Positions 32,402-36,933 of a stretch of DNA of 36,933 nt are shown here, piece after piece. Each line of letters begins with the position of its first letter. Within the stretch, counting starts at the first letter, position 1. Both the position numbers and the translations under genes were made by a program. This DNA is from Algicola sp. (GTDB taxonomy: Bacteria; Bacteroidota; Bacteroidia; Flavobacteriales; Flavobacteriaceae): NCBI GenBank assembly GCA_018222915.1, contig JAAEZI010000010.1, positions 42,944 through 79,876 on the forward strand, given 5' to 3'. The notes below the pieces were generated by a model. The model was given only the letters and a program-made list of their open reading frames with translations. It was not told where the DNA came from and did not search any database.

Positions 32402-33106
32402 TTAAGAGATCCTTAAATTTATTTCGTCGTAACCGTCATCAAGTGTTCGCCTTAAATCTTTAATATTATCATGAGGTCCTTTTATAGGATCGTAAACAAA
32501 ATCATAAACATCGTGATGGTTGATAAGCGATTTTAAATCGTTTAAATTGTTGTTTCGATCCAACCAGGTATGGTAATCTTTCTTTTTAAATATGAGTGGT
32601 TTTAACTTTCCGAGATTTGGAATATTATCGAATTTATGAGTCGCATGAGTCACCAAAAGTGAACAGGTAATAAAGCCATCTACCACCTTGTTATAGATTC
32701 CTGCTAGACAGAAAGGTGAATGGTTTTTTAAATGCACATAATGCATGTGTAACTTACCATTGAATAGGCGCGTTGTAAAAAATCCGTTCACTATAATCAA
32801 ACAACGCCTTTTATCTAATGCGTTAGTGTAAATATCGTCGCTTAAATTTTGATTGTGAACATTCGTATTTAAAGTATTGGTAACATCTTGAAACGTATCC
32901 CAACTTTCTTCATAATCTTCTGGCAATAAACCCCAAATGGAAAAATCGATCGTTTGGCTATCTTCCATTGTAATGATGGGTAGATTAGACTCTACCAAAC
33001 CATTAATAACAGCGTTAGGTTCATATAGATTTGGAAACCTGAATTTCACGCCGAGCTCTCGTTCTATCCCTTTCAGATCAGATGTATTGGATAATCTATA
33101 AAACAT
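32402..33106 (-). CDS. SRAP-like protein without catalytic Cys2 (copy 2)
   Basis: A 234-residue paralogue of the protein encoded at 29330-30031. The two align from the start (M-F/Y-Y-R/K-LSN), through FRFPNLY (22-28), SIWGLLPEDY (56-65), KRRCLIIVNGFF (99-110), PFCLAGIYNKVVDGFIT and the C-terminal part. Residue 2 is Phe instead of the SRAP nucleophile Cys, the active glutamate position reads GFFTT, and the late histidine motif is replaced by NLGKLKPLIF. It is therefore even more degenerate than copy 1 and predicted not to crosslink abasic DNA. Start ATG at 33106. The minus strand has TACTTTTC at 33125-33132, one mismatch from a -7 box. Confidence 0.75.
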   Translation of the reverse strand: MFYRLSNTSDLKGIERELGVKFRFPNLYEPNAVINGLVESNLPIITMEDSQTIDFSIWGLLPEDYEESWDTFQDVTNTLNTNVHNQNLSDDIYTNALDKRRCLIIVNGFFTTRLFNGKLHMHYVHLKNHSPFCLAGIYNKVVDGFITCSLLVTHATHKFDNIPNLGKLKPLIFKKKDYHTWLDRNNNLNDLKSLINHHDVYDFVYDPIKGPHDNIKDLRRTLDDGYDEINLRIS

Positions 33107-33174
33107 TTTTTGTTTTAAGGACGTGAAAAGTAGCAGATTGCGTTAACTCATTCAAATGAAAAGTGTCTTCATAT

Positions 33175-33201
33175 AAAAAAGGTGCCCATTGGACACCTTT
33201 T
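33175..33201 (-). terminator. Intrinsic terminator of the DUF2383 gene
   Basis: AAAAGGTG (33177-33184) pairs with CACCTTTT (33194-33201) around a 9-base loop, with a T run continuing on the minus strand. It lies 25 bases after the stop of the DUF2383 gene. Confidence 0.8.
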
Positions 33202-33226
33202 GAATCATTATCTATCGATTAGATGA

Positions 33227-33676
33227 TTATCTCAAATCTTCTAAAGTTTTGATATTAGATAATCCATTTTCAATCGTATTTTTCTGCGACGTCAATATGG
33301 ACTTCGTTGTGGATGGCAAACTTGTTTCCTTTAAGACTTCACTGTATTCGTCTATGGCTGCTTTTTCACCACGAATCGCTTCTTCAAGCATCGATTCTTC
33401 ATCATCATTTGAAAATAAGGATTTAACATCCATCCAAGCTCTGTGTGCTTTACCAGTTAAGCTTCCTCCTTTATCGACATCTTGGTTAAATGATTTAATT
33501 TCAGACTTTAATTCATGTCCAAAATTATAACGCTCTTGAGCTTTTTCATTAAAATATGACTTTAACGCTGAATGCTCTACATTTTCTGCAGCCTTCTTGA
33601 AGCCTTTTTCAGCATCATACGTTTTTTCTAATAATTCGTTTAATTTATTTCCTACTTCTTCTGTGTAATTACTCAT
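33227..33676 (-). CDS. DUF2383 / PA2169 family four-helix-bundle protein
   Basis: A 149-residue, all-helical ferritin-like protein of the PA2169/TIGR02284 type. The first helix pair includes LNELLEKTYDAEKGFKKAAE and the second half EEAIRGEKAAIDEYSEVL, with conserved glutamates in the ferritin-like pattern. Family members are small stress-related proteins, often encoded with hemerythrin, DUF1328 or general stress genes; metal binding is possible but not demonstrated. It is separated from the downstream SRAP-like copy 2 by its own terminator, and from upstream topoisomerase IB by 172 bases. Confidence 0.87.
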   Translation of the reverse strand: MSNYTEEVGNKLNELLEKTYDAEKGFKKAAENVEHSALKSYFNEKAQERYNFGHELKSEIKSFNQDVDKGGSLTGKAHRAWMDVKSLFSNDDEESMLEEAIRGEKAAIDEYSEVLKETSLPSTTKSILTSQKNTIENGLSNIKTLEDLR

Positions 33677-33848
33677 AATTCATGTATTTAAATTTAAACG
33701 ATAGTTTGTTTTTTTGATGTCTATCGATTTTACATCATAAGCAGTCATGATTAACTTACTTACAATGCTAAATTACAGTAATCAAGATGTTTCGTTTAGT
33801 CGTTATGCTTTAAAAAATAACTCAAATACGAGTTTAATAAAATTTTAA

Positions 33849-34931
33849 CTATATGGACGGTTGGTAAGAGTCAATTAATTCTAAAACAGACATTTCAGAT
33901 GGCGTTAAATAACCCGATTGTATGGGTGCTGTGTCTATTTTAGTAAACACATCATGAAGTGAATCATTTTGGTATGACTCTACAAGAATGGGATGCACAT
34001 AATACTTTCGGCAAACATTACGAGTATTACCAAGTGCTTGTGCAGTGGCATCAAAGGCTGCTAAAATATTGTCATGAGTCTCCTTCTCTGTCTTGGGTCT
34101 GTCAAACTCAAGTAAGGATTCAAAAAAGATCACACTAGCAGACCAAGTTCTAAAATCTTTCGCGGTAAATGCCGAACCTGAAATGGTATTTAAATACTCA
34201 TTAACCATCGCACTATCAACATGATGCTTTTCACCATGACTATCAAAAAACTGAAACAATTCCCATCCAGGAATTTCTTCACATTTACTTACAAGTTGCA
34301 CTAATTTCTTGTTTCTTAAGGTGATATTATGCGCTTTCCCTTTTTTCCCTACAAACTGAAATCGCAAACGATCTTTGTATAGATGAACATGCTTACTTCT
34401 CAAGGTGGTTAATCCATAGGTCTTGTTTTTCTTGGCATAATAATCATTGCCAATTCTAATATGGGTTTCCTCCATGAGTTTAATTACCAGTGCCATCACT
34501 TTAGTTTTAGTCCATGACTTCTCTATAATGTCTTTTTCTACACGATTTCTAATTTTTGGTAAGGCGTTACCAAACTCTGTCATTTTAAAAAACTTGGTTT
34601 GGTTTTTTATTTTGTTCCATTTAGGATGGTAACGATATTGCTTACGCCTTTTGACATCTCTTCCAGTGGCTTGTAGGTGTCCATTTGATAAAACTGAAAT
34701 CTTGACGTCATCCCATGCTGGAGGTATAACCAAAGATTCAATACGCTCCAATTCTTTTTTATTTTGAATAGGCACACCATTGTGGATATATGTAAAATCC
34801 TTCTCTCTTTTTTGTCGAAGAATAGCTAATTGATGCGTATTTACATAAACTAAATCCAAAGTCTCAATGGCCGACTCTGGATGCTTCTCAATTTTTTTTA
34901 AAAGTGCTGGTGTAAGTCTTTGTACAGACAT
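33849..34931 (-). CDS. DNA topoisomerase IB
   Basis: A 360-residue type IB topoisomerase, which relaxes supercoiled DNA through a 3'-phosphotyrosine. Visible elements are the N-terminal DNA-binding part with IPPAWDDVKIS (69-79) and GRDVKRRKQYRYHP, the catalytic arginine in HIRIGND (R159), the lysine region VGKKGKAHN, the second arginine KDFRTW (R261), and the nucleophile Y311 in CRKYYVHP. As in other bacterial enzymes, Asn is found near the usual His position (ALGNTRNVCRK). It follows hemerythrin by 5 bases on the same strand, so the two form one operon. Confidence 0.93.
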   Translation of the reverse strand: MSVQRLTPALLKKIEKHPESAIETLDLVYVNTHQLAILRQKREKDFTYIHNGVPIQNKKELERIESLVIPPAWDDVKISVLSNGHLQATGRDVKRRKQYRYHPKWNKIKNQTKFFKMTEFGNALPKIRNRVEKDIIEKSWTKTKVMALVIKLMEETHIRIGNDYYAKKNKTYGLTTLRSKHVHLYKDRLRFQFVGKKGKAHNITLRNKKLVQLVSKCEEIPGWELFQFFDSHGEKHHVDSAMVNEYLNTISGSAFTAKDFRTWSASVIFFESLLEFDRPKTEKETHDNILAAFDATAQALGNTRNVCRKYYVHPILVESYQNDSLHDVFTKIDTAPIQSGYLTPSEMSVLELIDSYQPSI

Positions 34932-34936
34932 GCTAC

Positions 34937-35371
34937 TTATCGGTTGGAAGACATATAATCCTTATAGTCATCTGCCAGATTCTTTTTCTGATTTTCGGTG
35001 AGTACTTTACCAGACAACTGAAAAAACTTGTGCTCTTCATCTTCTAAGTGATGTTCAACTTTATGCTTGAGATCTTTCGCAATTTTTAGCCAAGCTGACG
35101 AATCATAATCGGTCTTCTCTAATTGCTCAATCAATTCATCAATTTCATGATGTTCAGCGATACCGTGTCTTGCTTTTTCTTGCATAAGATCAGAATCGAT
35201 TAAAGGCTTATAATAATGTCGTTCTTCAGCATCGGCATGTACTTTCAATTCCTTCCTTAAGGATATGAATATACGATCCCTTTCTTCCGTGTCTCCAGAG
35301 GTTTTAATGAGTTGATCTAATAATTCACGTTGGATATCGTGATCTTTTCTTATGGCTTCAAAAATAGTCAT
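34937..35371 (-). CDS. Hemerythrin HHE domain-containing protein
   Basis: A 144-residue four-helix protein with the His/Glu ligands of the HHE cation-binding domain: KDHD (His10-11 area), VHADAEERHYY, AEHHEIDELIEQL and VEHHLEDEEHKFF. Such proteins bind a di-iron centre and are implicated in handling oxygen, nitric oxide or peroxide stress. It is the first gene of a pair with topoisomerase IB. Upstream on the minus strand are TACTTTTT (one mismatch from a -7 box) and a 10-bp perfect inverted repeat at 35402-35429. Confidence 0.87.
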   Translation of the reverse strand: MTIFEAIRKDHDIQRELLDQLIKTSGDTEERDRIFISLRKELKVHADAEERHYYKPLIDSDLMQEKARHGIAEHHEIDELIEQLEKTDYDSSAWLKIAKDLKHKVEHHLEDEEHKFFQLSGKVLTENQKKNLADDYKDYMSSNR

Positions 35372-35401
35372 GGGTCTTGTGTTACATTAATAAAAAGTAT
35401 T

Positions 35402-35429
35402 GCCTCAGTAACAGTGACTTTACTGAGGC
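35402..35429. promoter_or_regulatory. Perfect 10-bp inverted repeat upstream of hemerythrin
   Basis: GCCTCAGTAA (35402-35411) and TTACTGAGGC (35420-35429) around an 8-base loop. On the minus strand AATACTTTTT follows, so it may be an operator just upstream of the hemerythrin promoter or a weak terminator. Confidence 0.5.
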
Positions 35430-35535
35430 GCAACTAACCAATTAAATTATCAGGAAGCTATTCGCTCCTTAGATAGTGTTAAAATTAAAACAAACCAAGA
35501 ATCTTGAAGTGCTGTATCTCATGAGATTTTAACCC

Positions 35536-35573
35536 AAATAAAAACCCAGCAATCTTTAAAAAAAATGCTGGGT
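35536..35573 (-). terminator. Minus-strand terminator hairpin with no upstream gene
   Basis: An 8-bp stem, 35544-35551 with 35566-35573, and a 14-base A/T loop. The T run is present only on the minus-strand side, so it should stop a transcript coming from the right. Confidence 0.6.
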
Positions 35574-35620
35574 CTTATCCCTAACTAAACTATACTTCAA
35601 CATGATTGAAGAGGTATGAC
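35536..35620 (-). ncRNA. Candidate small RNA of about 85 nt
   Basis: On the minus strand a perfect TAATTTTG box (35626-35633) is followed by a small hairpin CTTCAA/TTGAAG (35595-35611), then a terminator: ACCCAGCA (35566-35573 region) and TGCTGGGT (35544-35551 region) with TTTTATTT after it. No ORF longer than 15 codons fits. A -33 box is not evident, so this is a prediction only. Confidence 0.35.
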
Positions 35621-35625
35621 AATCA

Positions 35626-35633
35626 CAAAATTA
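35626..35633 (-). promoter_or_regulatory. Candidate -7 box of the small RNA
   Basis: The minus strand reads TAATTTTG, a perfect TAnnTTTG match; transcription would begin near 35620. Confidence 0.35.
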
Positions 35634-35740
35634 GGTTTATACATACTTTGAAAGTGCTCTATCCCTTATAATTTTAACGTTTTCCTGTAAATTCCGTTAA
35701 AAAAAATTTAAATTAGCGTTCTAGGTATCCATTACGCCTA

Positions 35741-35763
35741 CTTTTACGTATATATAGTAAAAG
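35741..35763. promoter_or_regulatory. CTTTTAC/GTAAAAG dyad before AraC paralogue 4
   Basis: CTTTTAC (35741-35747) and GTAAAAG (35757-35763) form a perfect 7-bp inverted repeat with a 9-base AT-rich centre, 29 bases before the ATG at 35793. The position fits an autoregulatory operator. Confidence 0.4.
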
Positions 35764-35792
35764 CATTTAAGCTAACAGGAACCATTAGAATC

Positions 35793-36836
35793 ATGAAAGA
35801 AATAATTATTACACCAGAAAACGCCAAGGATCTCATTAATCAAATCCAGGAAGCCATTGGTGGTACCATTGATGAAAAGTGGAATGAATACAGCTTAACA
35901 TTAGATAATGAAAATGCCAGAGGTACCATCAAGTTTATGCCGTTTGATTGGGGCGTCAATTTACTCAACTTGAACATTGTATTTTTTAAGGAAATCATCT
36001 TTAACATACAAGCAAGTAAGTTCAACCCTATCCGCTTTATGTATAACTACAAAGGTCATTTTAAACACCGATTTGGTATCAATAACGACGAGAAATTGGT
36101 AGAACAGTATCACTCATTAATTTTTACTAATAAAACAGGTGGTGCCAATCATATCCATTTTCCGAAGGATAAACAATTAGAAACGAGTATTATACAAATT
36201 GTAAGGAAAAAATTCTTAAAGAAACGTACGACGAACGCATCTCTTTTAAATGAACGCTTGTATGAAGTGTTTGTGGATACAGATCACGATAATAGGTTTG
36301 CTCATTATGGATTGCTCAACTTAAAAATGGCCGATTACATCAAAAAAATGAACCATATTAAGTCTAAAGGCATGGTTAAAGTGCTGAAAATTGAATCGAT
36401 GGTTTACGAAATTTTATCGCTTCATATCCAGCAACACAATAAATTCCAAAGAGGCGTTCAATTACCTACCTCGTTGACGAATACGGAACTGAAGGTGATT
36501 CGAAAATTAGGAAACAAAATTATTAAAGACCCTTCTTTCAATTATTCATTGGAACAATTATCAATGGATTCTGGTTTATCACAAGCCAAATTACAGGATG
36601 GTTTTAAATTCCTATACACTAGAACAGTTACGGAATATGTGAGACATATTCGATTGGAAGCTGCTCGTGATTTAATGAAAAATGCCGATCTAAATGTCTC
36701 TCAAGTAGTTTATAGTATCGGATTCACAAGTAGAAGTTATTTTTCAAAAATATTTAAGGAAAAGTACAATGTAACACCAAATGAGTATCGTAAGAATGTC
36801 TTAAATAATTTAGTGATTGAAGAGAATGCTGCTTAA
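35793..36836 (+). CDS. AraC family regulator, PchR-like (paralogue 4)
   Basis: A 347-residue paralogue. The N-terminal signature is ARGTIKFMPFDWGVNLLNLN (about 47-66), followed by NPIRFMYNYKGHFKHRFG. The C-terminal AraC domain (about 243-337) contains LSMDSGLSQAKLQDGFKFLY and SQVVYSIGFTSRSYFSKIFKEKYNVTP. It is very like paralogues 2 and 3, with the same length and same SRSYFSKIF motif, which points to local duplication. It is divergent from the hemerythrin-topoisomerase operon across 421 bases, which makes that operon a candidate target. Confidence 0.9.
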   Translation: MKEIIITPENAKDLINQIQEAIGGTIDEKWNEYSLTLDNENARGTIKFMPFDWGVNLLNLNIVFFKEIIFNIQASKFNPIRFMYNYKGHFKHRFGINNDEKLVEQYHSLIFTNKTGGANHIHFPKDKQLETSIIQIVRKKFLKKRTTNASLLNERLYEVFVDTDHDNRFAHYGLLNLKMADYIKKMNHIKSKGMVKVLKIESMVYEILSLHIQQHNKFQRGVQLPTSLTNTELKVIRKLGNKIIKDPSFNYSLEQLSMDSGLSQAKLQDGFKFLYTRTVTEYVRHIRLEAARDLMKNADLNVSQVVYSIGFTSRSYFSKIFKEKYNVTPNEYRKNVLNNLVIEENAA

Positions 36837-36884
36837 TACTTGCCTATTGAGAAATAGGATTAATAGTTAATAAAAGAATCAAAC

Positions 36885-36933
36885 ATGACTCATGAACCAT
36901 TATTGATTTGTATCCCAGATATTAGTGGTTTCA
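36885..36933 (+). CDS. DUF2652 family protein (5' end only)
   Basis: The window ends after 16 codons (MTHEPLLICIPDISGF). The LLxxIPDISGF start is typical of the DUF2652 family, whose N-terminal part resembles adenylate cyclase-like proteins. The ATG lies 48 bases after the end of AraC paralogue 4. The rest of the gene is outside the window. Confidence 0.6.
   Translation, partial: MTHEPLLICIPDISGF

Larger units (their letters stand above)
35372..35792. other. 421-base intergenic region between hemerythrin and AraC paralogue 4
   Basis: No credible gene is encoded. From left to right it holds the 35402-35429 inverted repeat, a possible minus-strand small RNA with terminator (35536-35620), and the 35741-35763 dyad in front of the AraC-type gene. 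The rest is AT-rich with no pattern seen. Confidence 0.6.

Noticed and set aside
29330-33106. Active SOS-response-associated peptidases
   Set aside because: The Cys2 nucleophile and the catalytic glutamate are absent in both copies, so only the fold is retained.
26617-36836. Genomic island or mobile element carrying the AraC/SRAP cluster
   Set aside because: No integrase, transposase, tRNA or flanking repeat was seen, and base composition looks like the neighbours. Local duplication explains the paralogues.

Overview
The window looks like chromosomal DNA of a marine-type member of the Flavobacteriaceae (Bacteroidota). The evidence is AT-rich DNA, start regions rich in A with no strong Shine-Dalgarno sequence, several perfect TAnnTTTG promoter boxes 15-60 bases before start codons, an ECF sigma/FecR/TonB-receptor set, and families such as DUF2807 (GIN), DUF4974, DUF2141 and DUF2652. 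No rRNA, tRNA, transposase, integrase or CRISPR array was seen.

Layout. (1) 1-3373: housekeeping genes: a small membrane protein, a PlsC-like acyltransferase, a Nudix CoA pyrophosphatase, a cyclophilin lipoprotein and a TRIC/YicG-like channel. (2) 3485-10643: a conserved but uncharacterised membrane module: RDD on the minus strand, then divergent SpoIIM-like, membrane protein, DUF4129, DUF4350, MoxR ATPase and DUF58. (3) 10762-16604: a DUF2141 protein, then a cell-surface signalling system on the minus strand (ECF sigma, FecR anti-sigma, TonB receptor with an STN domain) and, divergently, a lipoprotein with three Kazal-like repeats. The fecR-receptor pair and the lipoprotein share a two-box promoter motif with identical spacing, so they are probably one regulon of that sigma factor. 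(4) 16687-18453: peroxide defence: Dps divergent from an OxyR that keeps both redox cysteines. (5) 18585-25340: AIM24-like and DUF4442 proteins, then a plus-strand PadR/PspC/GIN-domain set that looks like an envelope-stress operon. (6) 25419-26408: thioredoxin reductase.

(7) 26617-36836 is the most unusual part. Four paralogous PchR-like AraC-family regulators (27075, 28306, 30274, 35793) are interleaved with two SRAP (YedK/HMCES-like) proteins that have lost the catalytic Cys2 and most other active-site residues. They also lie among general stress genes: DUF1328, a 45-residue acidic lipoprotein, a DUF2383 four-helix protein, topoisomerase IB and hemerythrin. A cysteine-less ArsC-fold protein sits at the left edge. 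Intergenic regions here hold a 21-bp-spaced direct repeat typical of AraC-type operators, a dyad before the fourth regulator, and a candidate small RNA of about 85 nt. The window ends in the first 16 codons of a DUF2652 protein.

Functions are assigned from recognisable motifs only. No database search was possible, and promoter, terminator and RNA calls are by eye.
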